Of a DNA stretch of 64,000 nt, positions 35,582 through 45,262 are shown one piece after another. The notes under the pieces were generated by a model. The model was not told the DNA's origin, did no database searches, and worked only from the letters and a program-made list of their open reading frames with translations. This DNA is from Sandaracinobacteroides hominis (GTDB lineage Bacteria > Pseudomonadota > Alphaproteobacteria > Sphingomonadales > Sphingomonadaceae). Made by a program: the position numbers and the translations under genes. Positions within the stretch are counted from its first letter, which is position 1; each line of letters starts with the position of its first letter. The DNA is taken from contig NZ_JADCUC010000004.1 of the NCBI RefSeq assembly GCF_016464365.1, forward strand, positions 1-64,000, given 5' to 3'.

Positions 35582-36286
35582 TTACCCCGAGTTAACACTT
35601 CGAATCCCGAACAGGGCCGATCCGACCCGCACATCCGTGGCCCCGAGGCGGGCGGCAATATCGTAATCGCTGCTCATTCCCATGCTGAGACGCGGCAGGT
35701 CGTGGCGGGCTGCGAGCTTGGCCAGCAGCGCAAAATAGGGGGCCGGATCGCGATCTGCCGGCGGCACGGCCATCAGCCCTGAAATCTCCAGACCGGCGGC
35801 GTGGGATGCTGCCAGAAGTTCGGGAAGCAGGCCAATCGCTACCCCGCCCTTCTGTGGCTCATCGCCTATATTCACCTGGACGAACAGCTGCGGTTGCCGG
35901 CCGGCGGCGGAACAGGCGCGTGCAAGCGCGGCGACGAGCGACGGCCGATCGACGCTGTGGATGGCATCGAACAGCGCCACGACATCCGCCGCCTTGTTCG
36001 ACTGCAGCTGGCCTACGAGATGGAGCTCGATATCGGGCGTCTGCGCCTTCAGTTCGGGCCATTTGGCGGCGGCTTCCTGCACGCGGTTTTCGCCGAAGCT
36101 GCGTTGGCCTGCCGCGATCAGCGGGCGGATATCGGCCGGCGCAAAGGTCTTGCTGATGGCGATCAACCGGGGCTGCCGGTGCCTGCCGGCCGCAGATTCG
36201 CTTGCCAGCAAGCGGTTTACTTCGGCCAGCCGCTGCGCGGCGTCGCCGGCGGGCTGGGGGGCGGGCATTGCGGTGGCCAACTTCAT
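35582..36286 (-). CDS. YggS/PROSC-family pyridoxal phosphate homeostasis protein
   Basis: 234 residues from ATG 36286. Visible family motifs are LIAISKTFAPADI with the PLP Lys at about 46, FGENRVQEAAAKWPEL, LHLVGQLQSNKA, and near the end LSMGMSSDYDIAARLGATDVRVGSALFG. This soluble protein buffers PLP and affects amino- and keto-acid metabolism. It is divergent from the ThiE-like gene with only 22 bp between start codons. Confidence 0.92.
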   Translation of the reverse strand: MKLATAMPAPQPAGDAAQRLAEVNRLLASESAAGRHRQPRLIAISKTFAPADIRPLIAAGQRSFGENRVQEAAAKWPELKAQTPDIELHLVGQLQSNKAADVVALFDAIHSVDRPSLVAALARACSAAGRQPQLFVQVNIGDEPQKGGVAIGLLPELLAASHAAGLEISGLMAVPPADRDPAPYFALLAKLAARHDLPRLSMGMSSDYDIAARLGATDVRVGSALFGIRSVNSG

Positions 36287-36308
36287 GCCGCCGCGGTAAG
36301 CCCCAGCC

Positions 36309-36902
36309 GTGGCACGGGCAAGACCGACAGCGCAGCGGAAGAAAAAGCTTCCGAGCCTTTGGCTGATGACAGACGACAGGCTGGGCGGGCTGAAGGCGGA
36401 TGACGAGCTGTGGCTGGCGATCCGCAATCTGCCGCGCGGGGCAGGGATCGTCTTTCGCCACTATGGGCTGAAGAGGGGCGAGCGGAGGCGATTGCTGGCA
36501 CGGGTTGCGAGACTTGCCGCAAGACGCGGGCTGCTGCTGGTGGGTAGCGGCATCTCCGGCGCGCCCGACGGCGTTCACCTTGGTCGAAGTGCCGGCGGGA
36601 GACGGTCCAGGCCGGCTGTCGGCAAGCTGGTGACGGCTCCGGCGCATGGGCGCAGGGAAATGCTGGAGGCCTTTCGCCGGGGTGCGGACCTCGTATTCCT
36701 GTCGCCGGTGTTTTCGACACGAAGCCATCCGGGCGCCGAGTTTCTGGGGCCGGTTCGCTTTGGCCTCGCCGCGCGTGGCGCGCCCGGGCCGGTGCTGGCA
36801 CTGGGCGGGATGGACAGGAAGCGCGGCCGCCGGATGCAGCCGCTGGGGGCGGCCGGATATGGCGGGATCGATTGCTGGGTTAAAGCTTCACGCCATCGAT
36901 GA
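36309..36902 (+). CDS. Thiamine-phosphate synthase family protein (ThiE-like)
   Basis: 197 residues. LWLMTDDRL at the start, VFLSPVFSTRSHPGAEFLG near 135 and VLALGGMD near 165 fit the TIM-barrel ThiE/TenI family. The phosphate-binding and pyrophosphate residues are only partly conserved, so it may be a TenI-like protein rather than a true synthase. Its 3' end overlaps the convergent DUF4112 gene by 23 bp. Confidence 0.75.
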   Translation: MARARPTAQRKKKLPSLWLMTDDRLGGLKADDELWLAIRNLPRGAGIVFRHYGLKRGERRRLLARVARLAARRGLLLVGSGISGAPDGVHLGRSAGGRRSRPAVGKLVTAPAHGRREMLEAFRRGADLVFLSPVFSTRSHPGAEFLGPVRFGLAARGAPGPVLALGGMDRKRGRRMQPLGAAGYGGIDCWVKASRHR

Positions 36903-37311
36903 CGCCGGCGCCGCAGTGGTGGCGATCGATGTGGGCAAGGATGGCCTTCACATTGCGGCTGTTGGAGCGATAGAGGAAGTCGAAGACGTCGCCTGCCACC
37001 GGGATGGCGCCGATGGCGGCATCCATGCCGACGCGAGCGAGCATGCGGGTGCATTTCCAGCGGGACATGCCGATGTTACGCGCTTCCCAGACCAGATAGG
37101 TTCCAATCGTCGCCGAGAGCAGATCGCCGACGACGGGAACGAAGCCGATGAAGGCGTCGAGACCGACGCGCTGGTTGCCGGGGAGCCGGATGACGCCCTC
37201 CAGGATGCGCTCCAGCACGATCAGGCGGGAGCGGACAGACCGCGGGTCGCGCCCTACGCCGGAGATGCCGGCCAGGCGGTCGAATGCTCCCAGAGTTGCC
37301 GTGGCGGCCAT
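36880..37311 (-). CDS. DUF4112 membrane protein
   Basis: 143 residues. The DUF4112 hallmarks are visible: FIGFVPVVGDLLSATIGTYLVWEARNIG and DAAIGAIPVAGDVFDFLYRSNSRNVK, a duplicated G-(I/F)-(I/V)-P-(V/I)-(V/A)-GD element with weak membrane segments. Function unknown. It is 75 bp downstream of the SLOG-SLATT gene on the same strand and could be co-transcribed with it. Confidence 0.85.
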   Translation of the reverse strand: MAATATLGAFDRLAGISGVGRDPRSVRSRLIVLERILEGVIRLPGNQRVGLDAFIGFVPVVGDLLSATIGTYLVWEARNIGMSRWKCTRMLARVGMDAAIGAIPVAGDVFDFLYRSNSRNVKAILAHIDRHHCGAGVIDGVKL

Positions 37312-37386
37312 TGCTGCTCCTCTCTGGCCGATGGATCACCGGCCCGATGGCGCGAGATGGCCCTTTGCGGGGCCAGTTCAAGAGCC

Positions 37387-39282
37387 TTAGCCCGGAATCT
37401 CCAGCGCCCGCTGCTGGTAGGTGAGGCGCCATTCAGCGAGATCGACCAGCATGATGGCGGCGGCTGCATTGGCGATGGCGGCGGTGCGCGCCAGTGAGGG
37501 GTGGGTATCCAGTTCCGACATCAGGGCCGAGAGTGCGTCTGCCGTGGCGGCCGAACGGGCGGAGCTGCCGGCGAAATCGCCCTGCACCCGCAGACCATAG
37601 GCAGCCGTGCCAAAGGCCGGGAGCGTCGCGGTGGCGACGGTGAAGTAGATCGCACTCATCTTCGCTGCCTCGTGGCTGAGGAAGGTGGTGGCGAACAGAA
37701 AGCCGATGCAGAGCAGCACGGTGGAGATGAAGCAGATCGAGCCGAACTGGTGCAGCCGATGGTTCACATGCGCCATCCGGTGCGAGTTTCGATGGTGATA
37801 GGCAATTTCCGGGCCGACCTCCTCGTTGGCGACGACGTCGGTCAGCTTTACCAGCAGCGCATGATCGATCCTGCCGCTGGGCATGCCGAGCTGGCGCCAG
37901 ATCGAGGTGGCGTACCAGTCTATCCAGCGGCGGTTGCCGGTGCGGTTGGAGGCGCTGACCGCGGGTGAGCGGGCTACTGCGAGCAGCTTCAGGCTGCGCA
38001 TGGGGCGCAGGCGCTCTGCCAGCTGGCGATAGTCCAGCCATCGCTGTTGCCAGGATTCGGCGTGGCCGACGCGGGTGTTGGCGACGATGGCGGCGATCAG
38101 CAGCAGTTCGAGGACGACGAACAGCACCTTGATGTCGCCGCCGATCAGGAAACCGAACAGCGCCAGCGCGACCGCGATGGCCGAGAAGGTGAAGTTGACG
38201 ACATGGCCCGACCGGAAGGATTGGGCGAAGCGGTTCGCCAGGCTGTCGGCCCAGGCATACCCCTGCTCCAACAGGGTGAAGCGGTCGTCGGCCACCCTCC
38301 CCTGCCAAAAGCTGTCGAAGCGCTTCCAGTCGGCACGGGCGGCCGGGATATAGGGATCCTTGCGCCAGGCGCTTGCGCGCAGCGGCTGGGCGCCGGTGGC
38401 AGCCAGCAGCAGTGGATATTCGATGCGCCGGATCATCAGCTGCTGCTTTTCACCCAGAAAGGCGGTGAGGGCGGCGATCTCGCCCGGTTCGTCGGGCGGC
38501 AGCATCAGCGCCCGCAGCGCTTCCTCAAGATGCGGGCGATCGAACGGTTCGGACGGCGGTTCCAGCGCGCTGTGCCAGCTGCCGCCTGCCGGACCTTCGC
38601 CGGGCCAGAGCAGGCGCACTTCCTCATGCGCTTCGAGGGGGATGTGGATGACGGGCTTGCCCATGGCGAGTGCCGTTGCCACGACATCGCCGGTGCCACC
38701 GCGGCCGCCGCTGCCCTTGCCGTTCCAGATGGCGAGCAGGATGTCGGAGGAAGCGAGGATGGCGCCGCCGGCGAGGGAATAGGCGGCCGAATCGGTCGCG
38801 CGGTCTCCGGGAAGCTCCAGTATGGTCGTGGCGCGGGCGCAAAGGGAGGTGAATGCGGCCTTGGATGCGGCATCGGGGAAGTCATTTGCATAGACTTCTG
38901 CCGGAAAGGGCAGTGGCACGTCGAGCAGGTAGCCTTGTGCCAACGCAACCTCTGCGCAGAGTCTGTCGGCACCCTCTGCTATAGCGGAGACTAGGTGCAG
39001 TTCGGGGGCACCGGGGGCGAACCAGTCGCTACCTTCGCGATGCAGCTGGGCGGCAATATCTGCAACCAGTGCAAGTGCTTCGTCGACGCGGGCGCGGGCG
39101 GCCGCCTCCAGCGGACGGGTCAGCCGATCGGCGCGGTGCCCGGTAACGCCGACGCTGACAACGAAGCGGGGACGTGGAGGATGCAGTGTTCCATCAACGT
39201 CGGGCGCTTCGAAAATGGCGTCTGCTGGCTTGTCCGGTTTCCCCATGACGGGGACATGGCCTGCCGGAGAGGGCAATGGCAA
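37387..39282 (-). CDS. SLOG-SLATT two-domain membrane protein
   Basis: 631 residues (ATG 39246 is an alternative start). Residues about 38-235 form a Rossmann-like SLOG domain: VVSVGVTGHRADRL, AEGADRLCAEVALAQGYLLDVPLPF, and AIWNGKGSGGRGGTGDVVATALAMGKPVIHI. The C-terminal half has a SLATT-type 2TM unit: paired helices near 355-395 (VVNFTFSAIAVALALFGFL, VLFVVLELLLIAAIVANT), then WLDYRQLAERLR, and another pair near 520-570. SLOG domains bind or process nucleotides and SLATT domains are predicted membrane effectors in nucleotide-signalling conflict systems. Here both are in one chain with no CD-NTase gene nearby. Confidence 0.75.
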   Translation of the reverse strand: MPLPSPAGHVPVMGKPDKPADAIFEAPDVDGTLHPPRPRFVVSVGVTGHRADRLTRPLEAAARARVDEALALVADIAAQLHREGSDWFAPGAPELHLVSAIAEGADRLCAEVALAQGYLLDVPLPFPAEVYANDFPDAASKAAFTSLCARATTILELPGDRATDSAAYSLAGGAILASSDILLAIWNGKGSGGRGGTGDVVATALAMGKPVIHIPLEAHEEVRLLWPGEGPAGGSWHSALEPPSEPFDRPHLEEALRALMLPPDEPGEIAALTAFLGEKQQLMIRRIEYPLLLAATGAQPLRASAWRKDPYIPAARADWKRFDSFWQGRVADDRFTLLEQGYAWADSLANRFAQSFRSGHVVNFTFSAIAVALALFGFLIGGDIKVLFVVLELLLIAAIVANTRVGHAESWQQRWLDYRQLAERLRPMRSLKLLAVARSPAVSASNRTGNRRWIDWYATSIWRQLGMPSGRIDHALLVKLTDVVANEEVGPEIAYHHRNSHRMAHVNHRLHQFGSICFISTVLLCIGFLFATTFLSHEAAKMSAIYFTVATATLPAFGTAAYGLRVQGDFAGSSARSAATADALSALMSELDTHPSLARTAAIANAAAAIMLVDLAEWRLTYQQRALEIPG

Positions 39283-39391
39283 GAGCCGTGCATCGAGGCT
39301 TGCGCAGAATGGCCGGCCGCCCTAATCTGGCATCATGCCGGCCATCCCTTGCGGGGTGGCCGTTTCCATATCCAGAATGAAGGACCAACAG

Positions 39392-40108
39392 ATGGCTAAC
39401 AGCCCCAAGCCCTTGAAGGCGGGCCCGAAATCGGCAACCGCCCAGGCCCAGCCGCTGATGCCGCACGCAACCGCCACCTGGCTGGTCGAGAATAGCGGAC
39501 TGAGCTTTGCGCAGATTGCCGCCTTCTGCCAGATTCATGTTCTGGAAGTGCAGGCAATCGCCGACGAGACCGCCGCGACCAAGCTGACGCCGCGCGACCC
39601 GGTTCGCGCCGGTGAGCTGGCGATGGCTGAAATCGAGAAGGGACATGCCGACCCCTCCTATCGGATGCGGATCTCCTCAGGCCCGGCGCAAGTTCGCCGC
39701 ACCTCCGGCCCGCGCTACACGCCGCTGGCAAAGCGACAGGACAAGCCCGACGGCATCGCCTGGATCATCAAGAACCATCCGGAGATCACCGACGGGCAGA
39801 TTTCCAAGCTGATCGGTACCACCAAGACGACGATTGCGGCGATCCGCAACCGCGAGCACTGGAACATCGCCAATATCACGCCGAAGGATCCGGTGACGCT
39901 GGGCCTGTGTGCCCAACGCGAGCTGGACGCGCTGGTGGCCGCTGCGGCCAAGAAGGCTGGCGTGGCGCCGGTTGAAGACGGCCGTCTGGGTGCCGACCGC
40001 GAGGCGATGATCGCCGAGCTGCGTGCCGAGCGCGAGGCGCTGAACGTCGACCCGGACGAGAACGAGGCCCCGCGGGAGCATACGGCGGAAACGCTGTTCA
40101 AATCCTGA
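39392..40108 (+). CDS. TrcR-type cell-cycle transcriptional regulator (DUF1013)
   Basis: 238 residues from ATG 39392, with AGGA seven bases upstream. The alphaproteobacterial DUF1013 signatures are clear: MPHATATWLVENSGLSFAQIAAFCQIHVLEVQAIADETA, then GIAWIIKNHPEITDGQISKLIGTTKTTIAAIRNREHWN, containing two HTH-like segments. It likely binds DNA and acts in cell-cycle control. An intrinsic terminator follows 65 bp after the stop. Confidence 0.92.
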   Translation: MANSPKPLKAGPKSATAQAQPLMPHATATWLVENSGLSFAQIAAFCQIHVLEVQAIADETAATKLTPRDPVRAGELAMAEIEKGHADPSYRMRISSGPAQVRRTSGPRYTPLAKRQDKPDGIAWIIKNHPEITDGQISKLIGTTKTTIAAIRNREHWNIANITPKDPVTLGLCAQRELDALVAAAAKKAGVAPVEDGRLGADREAMIAELRAEREALNVDPDENEAPREHTAETLFKS

Positions 40109-40172
40109 TCCTGCCGCATGACCGATCCGGAAACGCCTGGATCGGAACCGATGCCAAACCAGGGATATGAAG

Positions 40173-40203
40173 CGGGCGTCGGGTAAAATCGACGCCCGTT
40201 TTC
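40173..40203 (+). terminator. Rho-independent terminator after the TrcR-like gene
   Basis: CGGGCGTC (40173-40180) pairs with GACGCCCG (40191-40198) and is followed directly by TTTT. Confidence 0.85.
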
Positions 40204-40292
40204 ATTGGAATCATCATCCCTCTTGCAATTGTGCATGGGCGAACACACATTGGTCGTCGCGGGCTGGCGTTATCCCCCTTTAGCCGCCCGCG

Positions 40293-40375
40293 CGAATGTC
40301 GGCGCTGCCTATGGCGGCGAGACATTCCCTCCCTGAACCCTGGCCGCTGCGCGGAAACGCGCAGCGGCTTTTTTT
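40293..40375 (+). ncRNA. Candidate small RNA with a CU-rich anti-Shine-Dalgarno stretch
   Basis: A stable hairpin (AATGTC 40295-40300 with GACATT 40321-40326, inner CGCTGCC/GGCGGCG) is followed by an unpaired CCCTCCCTGAACCCT and a strong intrinsic terminator. No open frame fits. The layout (hairpin, CU-rich single strand, terminator; about 80 nt) matches the mmgR/alpha-r8 type of alphaproteobacterial trans-acting sRNA. Identity is inferred from architecture, not sequence search. Confidence 0.5.
40343..40375 (+). terminator. Strong intrinsic terminator of the candidate sRNA
   Basis: GCCGCTGCGC (40343-40352) pairs perfectly with GCGCAGCGGC (40359-40368) over a 6-nt loop, followed by seven T. 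No protein gene upstream needs it, since the TrcR-like gene has its own terminator. Confidence 0.9.
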
Positions 40376-40414
40376 CGCCCGGATCGCGAAGCGCAGGGCC
40401 GAGTCGCCTGGGTC

Positions 40415-41476
40415 TCAGCCTTTGGTAACGAAACAGGGGCGACCGGCGGCTGCGAGTTTGGTGCAAAGTTCGCCAGCGTCACCGCGCTTGTCGAACGGGC
40501 CTACCTGCAGGCGCACGAGATTGCCTTTGGGCGAATAGACCGGCTTCTGGCCCTTCAGCAGATCGGCGGACTGGGAAACAAGCGTTGCCCAGGCGGTGCG
40601 GGCGGCGCGTTCGTTGGCATAGGCGCCGAGCTGGACCTTCCAGCCGTCCGGGTCTTCGGCCTTTGCCTTCGCGGTCTGTTTGGATGACGCGGATTTTTCA
40701 GCAGGCTTCTCTGTTGCCTTTTCTGCGGATTTCTCAGTTGGCTTGACGCTGGCCTTGCCGGCGTTCATTTCCTTCGGCGTAACGGCTGCAGTTGCCTTTG
40801 CGGGACGGGCTGCGGGGGCATCTTCTGCCGCATCCTCATCCGCACCGTTGTCGCTGTCGGTTGGCTTTGGGGTTTCCGGGGCGGCAGCGATCGCGACGCC
40901 TGCCATGGCGACCGCAACCGGTTGCCCGTCCGCCAGCGCGCGGGCGGCTGCTTCGCCTCGAGCGCGGTCGTCGTAGGTGAGGGCCGTTGCCATTCGCAAA
41001 GCCTGCGGGCCGGCAAGCGCGAGGCCGCCGTCGCGGGCGCGCAGCACATAGGCATAGCCGAGCGCCGGGTTCTTCGGGGCTACATCGCCGCCGAAGGTGG
41101 CGACGCCGAGCACGTAGGAGGCGCGCAGATCGCCCTTATCGGATGCCTGGCGGAGATGGACGAGCGCTTCGGTCTTGCGGCCATCCTGCCACAGCGTGAT
41201 GCCGAGGTTGGCTGCAGCCTCCACATGCCCCTTGTCGGCCGCGCGGCGGTAGTAATCGATGGCGGTGCCTCGATTTTGCGGCACGCCGCGGCCAAGCCGA
41301 TAGGCCTGGCCCATGTTGAACAGTGCGTCGGCATCGCCGCGGGCAGCCGGCGTCACCCATTCGGCTATCGCCCCATCCCAGTCGCCTGCGCGCCATTTGT
41401 CGACGCCCGATTCCACTGAGGCGAAGGCGGGAACGGCCAGCAGCAGAAAGGCAGCGAGCGCAGCGGAGCGTATCAA
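40415..41476 (-). CDS. Sel1-repeat and SPOR-domain protein
   Basis: 353 residues. A signal peptide ([19 protein letters not shown]) is followed by Sel1-like repeats at about 40-150 (DADALFNMGQAYRLGRGVPQNRGTAIDYYRRAADKGHVEAAANLG), an Ala/Lys/Glu-rich linker with PTEKSAEKATEKPAEKS, and a C-terminal SPOR domain (WKVQLGAYANERAARTAWATL...NLVRLQVGPFDKRGDA). SPOR binds denuded septal peptidoglycan. Last gene of the seven-gene operon; overlaps the dihydroorotase-like gene as ATGA. Confidence 0.85.
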   Translation of the reverse strand: MIRSAALAAFLLLAVPAFASVESGVDKWRAGDWDGAIAEWVTPAARGDADALFNMGQAYRLGRGVPQNRGTAIDYYRRAADKGHVEAAANLGITLWQDGRKTEALVHLRQASDKGDLRASYVLGVATFGGDVAPKNPALGYAYVLRARDGGLALAGPQALRMATALTYDDRARGEAAARALADGQPVAVAMAGVAIAAAPETPKPTDSDNGADEDAAEDAPAARPAKATAAVTPKEMNAGKASVKPTEKSAEKATEKPAEKSASSKQTAKAKAEDPDGWKVQLGAYANERAARTAWATLVSQSADLLKGQKPVYSPKGNLVRLQVGPFDKRGDAGELCTKLAAAGRPCFVTKG

Positions 41477-42699
41477 GGCCGTTCGCCCCCCTTCAGCAGC
41501 AGCCGCACCTTGCCCTGCGTCGGCAGGCCATCGAACGGGGTGTTGCCGGCGTGGCCCGGCAGGGTATCGGCGTCGATGCGCCAGGGGGCGGCAGGATCGA
41601 GCAGCATCAGGTCTGCAGGGGCGCCTGCTGCAAGCGAACCGCCCGGCAGGCCGAAGCGGCGGGCCGGATTGGCGGCGGTCAAGGCGAATAGCTGCGCGAG
41701 GTTGAGAAGCCCGTCGTGCACCAGCGTGAGCCCCAGCGAGAGGAGCGTTGCCGAGCCGGCGGCGCCAGGCGCGGCATCGGCGAACGGCAGGCGCTTTTCT
41801 TCCTGCGTGCGCGGATCATGGCGGCTGGCGAGGATGGAGATGGTGCCGTCGGAGAGGCCCTGCCGAATTGCATGTCGGTCGCGCTCCGTGCGGAGCGGCG
41901 GCGACAGCCGGGCGAAGCTGCGGTAGCCGACAAGCGCCGATTCCGAGAGCAGCGCATAGGCAGGGGCGGTGCCGGCCGAAACGTCGTGCCCGTCTGCCTG
42001 CGCCTGACGGATGAGTTCGACGCCCTCAGCCGTGCTGACGCAGGCGATGTGCAGGGCGGCGCCCGCCTCGGCGGCAAGGCGGATATCGCGGGCGATCTGC
42101 AGCGCCTCGGCGACAGCGGGAGCGGCGGGGATACCGAGGCGGGTGGCGAATTCGCCTTCGGAGGCGGCTGCCCCTGCCGTGAGAGCAGGGCACTCGGCGT
42201 GGGCGATCACCACCATCTTCAGTCCGGCGGCATAGCGGAGGAGGCGCAGCATCACCTGCGCGTCGGCGATTGCAGTGCGGCCAGTGGCGACTCCTACGGC
42301 GCCGGCCTCTTTCATCAGGCTGAGTTCCGCGAGTTCCCGGCCGTTCAGACCGCGGGTTGCGGCTGCGAGCGGACGGACCCAGAGGCGGGGCTTGCCCAGT
42401 CGTTCGGCGCGCTCGACCAGCGCCGGGTCGTCGAGCGGCGGCGACTGATCCGGCATGAGCAGGACGCTGGTGATGCCGCCGGCGACCGCTGCCTCCACAT
42501 CGGTGCGGAAGACGGTGGCATCGATCAGGCCCGGGGCAAGGACGAGGCCGTCCGCCTCGATGATCTCGGCTTCGACGGGAGCTGCGAGGCCGTGGCCGGT
42601 GGCGGCGATCACCCGCTCTGCCACCAGCAGGTCGCCGCTGGTTTCACTGCCGGTCATCGGATCGACGAGACGGGCATTGCGGAACAGGATTGGCTTCAC
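41473..42699 (-). CDS. Dihydroorotase homologue lacking the metal site (PyrC'-like)
   Basis: 408 residues from GTG 42699, overlapping the pyrB stop as GTGA. The fold is clear ([92 protein letters not shown]). However, the HxH zinc motif and following loop after PGLID are missing ([12 protein letters not shown]), and the later DH.PH pair reads SRHDP. It should therefore be catalytically inactive, like the PyrC' subunits that only stabilise PyrB in some bacteria. A true PyrC must be elsewhere. Confidence 0.85.
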   Translation of the reverse strand: MKPILFRNARLVDPMTGSETSGDLLVAERVIAATGHGLAAPVEAEIIEADGLVLAPGLIDATVFRTDVEAAVAGGITSVLLMPDQSPPLDDPALVERAERLGKPRLWVRPLAAATRGLNGRELAELSLMKEAGAVGVATGRTAIADAQVMLRLLRYAAGLKMVVIAHAECPALTAGAAASEGEFATRLGIPAAPAVAEALQIARDIRLAAEAGAALHIACVSTAEGVELIRQAQADGHDVSAGTAPAYALLSESALVGYRSFARLSPPLRTERDRHAIRQGLSDGTISILASRHDPRTQEEKRLPFADAAPGAAGSATLLSLGLTLVHDGLLNLAQLFALTAANPARRFGLPGGSLAAGAPADLMLLDPAAPWRIDADTLPGHAGNTPFDGLPTQGKVRLLLKGGERP

Positions 42700-43655
42700 C
42701 GGCTGTCCCCCCGGCGTTCGCGGGTGAGGACATCGAGGCAGGCCATGCGGACGGCTACGCCCATTTCGACCTGCTCGGCGATGGCGGAGCGCTGGATGTC
42801 GTCGGCGACGGCACTGTCGATCTCCACGCCACGGTTCATCGGGCCGGGGTGCATCACCAGCACGTCGGGCTTTGCCGCTGCGAGGCGGGAGCGGGTGAGG
42901 CCGAAGGTGCGGAAATATTCGCGGGTGGAAGGGACGTAGGCGCCATCCATCCGCTCCAGCTGCAGGCGGAGCATCATCACCACGTCGGCGCCCTCCAGCC
43001 CTGCATCCATGTCGGTGAAGGGGGTGACGCCGAAGCGTTCGACATCGAACGGCATCAGCGTGGGCGGGGCAACGGCGCGGATTTCGGCGCCAAGCGCGGT
43101 CAGCAGGTGGAAGTTGGAGCGGGCGACGCGGCTGTGCAGGATGTCGCCGCAGATGGCGACACGCAGTCCCTCCAGCCCCCCCTTGCGGCGGCGGATGGTG
43201 AGGGCATCGAGCAGCGCCTGCGTGGGGTGCTCGTGGCGGCCGTCTCCGGCGTTGAGCACCGGGCAATCGACTTTTTCGGCGATGAGCGCGACGGCACCGG
43301 AGCTTTCGTGGCGGATGACGATGACGTCGGGGCGCATGGCATTCAGCGTCAGCGCCGTGTCTAGAAGCGTTTCGCCCTTCTTCAGGCTGGAGGCGCCGGC
43401 CGCGAGATTGACGACGTCTGCCCCCAGACGCTTGCCGGCGATCTCGAAGCTGAGCAGCGTGCGGGTGCTGTTCTCGAAGAAGGCGTTGATCTGGGTGAGG
43501 CCCTGCAGCCTGTCGTCATGCTTGCGGGCGCGGCGGCCGGCATCGACCCACTGTTCGGCCTCGTCCAGAAGGAAGGTGATTTCCGAAGGCTGCAGCCCCT
43601 CGATCGCGAGGAGGTGCCGATGCGGAAAGGAAGGGACGCCGGGCTGATTGGTCAC
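42696..43655 (-). CDS. pyrB: Aspartate carbamoyltransferase catalytic subunit
   Basis: 319 residues from GTG 43655. All signatures are present: [22 protein letters not shown] (carbamoyl-phosphate STRT loop), [26 protein letters not shown], and [11 protein letters not shown] near the C-terminus. It condenses carbamoyl phosphate with aspartate in pyrimidine synthesis. It is coupled to the inactive dihydroorotase homologue, as expected for a PyrB-PyrC' holoenzyme. Confidence 0.95.
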   Translation of the reverse strand: MTNQPGVPSFPHRHLLAIEGLQPSEITFLLDEAEQWVDAGRRARKHDDRLQGLTQINAFFENSTRTLLSFEIAGKRLGADVVNLAAGASSLKKGETLLDTALTLNAMRPDVIVIRHESSGAVALIAEKVDCPVLNAGDGRHEHPTQALLDALTIRRRKGGLEGLRVAICGDILHSRVARSNFHLLTALGAEIRAVAPPTLMPFDVERFGVTPFTDMDAGLEGADVVMMLRLQLERMDGAYVPSTREYFRTFGLTRSRLAAAKPDVLVMHPGPMNRGVEIDSAVADDIQRSAIAEQVEMGVAVRMACLDVLTRERRGDSR

Positions 43656-43666
43656 GAGACCCGGCC

Positions 43667-44149
43667 TTAAAGCCCGGGGACGATACGCACAAGCCGGGCA
43701 AGCGCACCTTCCAGGATATGTGCTGCCGCCAATGCGTCGACCCGTTCGGCGCGGCGGGCCCGGCTCATGTCGGCGTCGATCATCGCGCGCTCCACGGCTA
43801 CGGTGCTCCAGCGTTCGTCCCAGAGGAGGATGGGGATTTCGAGGCCTCTGGCGAGGTTGCGCGCCTGGGCGCGGACCGACTGGGTGCGAGTGGTGTCGCT
43901 GCCGTCCATCGAGAGCGGCAGGCCGATGACGAGGCCGGCGATGCTTTCCGCTTGTACAAAGGCCGCGAGCGCCTGCTGGTCTGCCGAGGGTTTGGTCCGC
44001 TTGAGGGTTTCGCGGGCGGTAGCAAAGGCCCAGTCGGCGCTGGCGGTGGCGAGGCCAATGGTCTTGGTGCCGATGTCCAGCGCAAGAAGCCGGCCCTTTG
44101 CCGGCAGGGCCTCGGCGAAGGCTTCGGCTTCGGTGGTGACGATGCTCAT
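43667..44149 (-). CDS. ruvX: Holliday-junction resolvase-like RuvX (YqgF)
   Basis: 160 residues. An RNase-H fold with [16 protein letters not shown] (catalytic Asp), [14 protein letters not shown] and [17 protein letters not shown], and a final AAHILEGAL helix. Acts in pre-16S rRNA processing and possibly recombination. It starts 4 nt inside the DUF3089 gene and ends 11 nt before pyrB. Confidence 0.93.
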   Translation of the reverse strand: MSIVTTEAEAFAEALPAKGRLLALDIGTKTIGLATASADWAFATARETLKRTKPSADQQALAAFVQAESIAGLVIGLPLSMDGSDTTRTQSVRAQARNLARGLEIPILLWDERWSTVAVERAMIDADMSRARRAERVDALAAAHILEGALARLVRIVPGL

Positions 44150-45261
44150 GGCGTTGCCGGAAGCGTGCCCTGCCCCAGCTTTGCGGCACCAAAGCTTGAA
44201 AGCCGCGCTTCGACGTCGGCGCGGATGTTCGCCCAGAAGAGGGAGAAGTCATAGACGTGGAAGTTGCCGTTCGGGAGGACGAACGGCCCGATGTCCTTTG
44301 GCGTTGGCGAGATCAGCAGCACGCCCTGCTTGTTGCAGCTGGCGCCGACCTTGTGCGGGACCAGCGCGCCGTCGATCAGCGTGCCGGCGTTCTGCCTGGC
44401 CTCGGCTGCGGCGCTGCTGCCCGAAAGCGGGTTGACGCACAGCATGGCGCGAGCGCCGAGCGGCTTGCCTGAGGCGTCGGGGATGCCGGGGAAGTCCTTC
44501 AGTGCCGTGGCCAGATCGGCATCGGCGGCAAAGCTCTGCCAGCTGGCGAGGCAGCCTGCCTGCCCGGCTGCCGTGCAGGGCGGGAGGCCGATCGTGATGG
44601 GATCGTCGGGCATGGCAACGGCCCAGCCGACGGCATAAGCAGCGACCAGCCTGCCGGACAGCACGGCGCGGCGGGCCTGCAGCAGCTTCAGCAGATGGCG
44701 GGCGCCCTGGCTGTGGCCGGCGACGATGATGGGCCTGTCAGCGGGCTGGGCCGCCAGGAAGGCGTCGAAGGCGCGCTCGACGTCGGTGTAGGCAAGATCG
44801 AGCGCCTTGTCGGCGTCGGCCGAGGGTTTCAGGAAGCTGCCGAAGGTGGCCTGCCGGTAGCGTGGCACCCAGACTTCGGCGACGCCGTTGAAGACGCTGG
44901 CCTGCATCCTGGTGAAGCGGTCGAGGCGGTCGTTGGTGTCCGGATCGTCGAGCGGGGCGTTCCAGCGGCTGCGGCTGAGATAGGCGGTGGGGCTGACGAA
45001 GAAGACGGCGGCGGCTGGCTTTGGGGCGGCGCTGTAGCCATTTGGCGTCCAGAGCGCCGGGTTGCCGGGAATGTCGGGGCGGGCGACCCAGCTTGCCTTG
45101 GCGGCATAGTCGGGCGCGGGGGCCAGTTGCGTTTCGGCGTAGGCTGCCCCGGGGACGAAGGCAAAGCGGATGAGCCTGTCGGCAAAGGCAATCCAGACGA
45201 TCCCGGCGAGGATCGCCAGGCTGACGAGGGTTGCGACGATCCAGAGGAACTTCCGGGCCAA
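44146..45261 (-). CDS. DUF3089 alpha/beta-hydrolase-like lipoprotein or membrane protein
   Basis: 371 residues from TTG 45261, preceded by AGGAGG at 45267-45272. The TTG lies just after the stop of the desaturase gene. An N-terminal membrane helix ([21 protein letters not shown]) is followed by the DUF3089 hydrolase domain with FFVSPTAYL and nucleophile elbow [13 protein letters not shown]. The fold suggests an esterase or lipase at the inner membrane; the substrate is unknown. Confidence 0.85.
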   Translation of the reverse strand: MARKFLWIVATLVSLAILAGIVWIAFADRLIRFAFVPGAAYAETQLAPAPDYAAKASWVARPDIPGNPALWTPNGYSAAPKPAAAVFFVSPTAYLSRSRWNAPLDDPDTNDRLDRFTRMQASVFNGVAEVWVPRYRQATFGSFLKPSADADKALDLAYTDVERAFDAFLAAQPADRPIIVAGHSQGARHLLKLLQARRAVLSGRLVAAYAVGWAVAMPDDPITIGLPPCTAAGQAGCLASWQSFAADADLATALKDFPGIPDASGKPLGARAMLCVNPLSGSSAAAEARQNAGTLIDGALVPHKVGASCNKQGVLLISPTPKDIGPFVLPNGNFHVYDFSLFWANIRADVEARLSSFGAAKLGQGTLPATP

Positions 45262-45262
45262 A

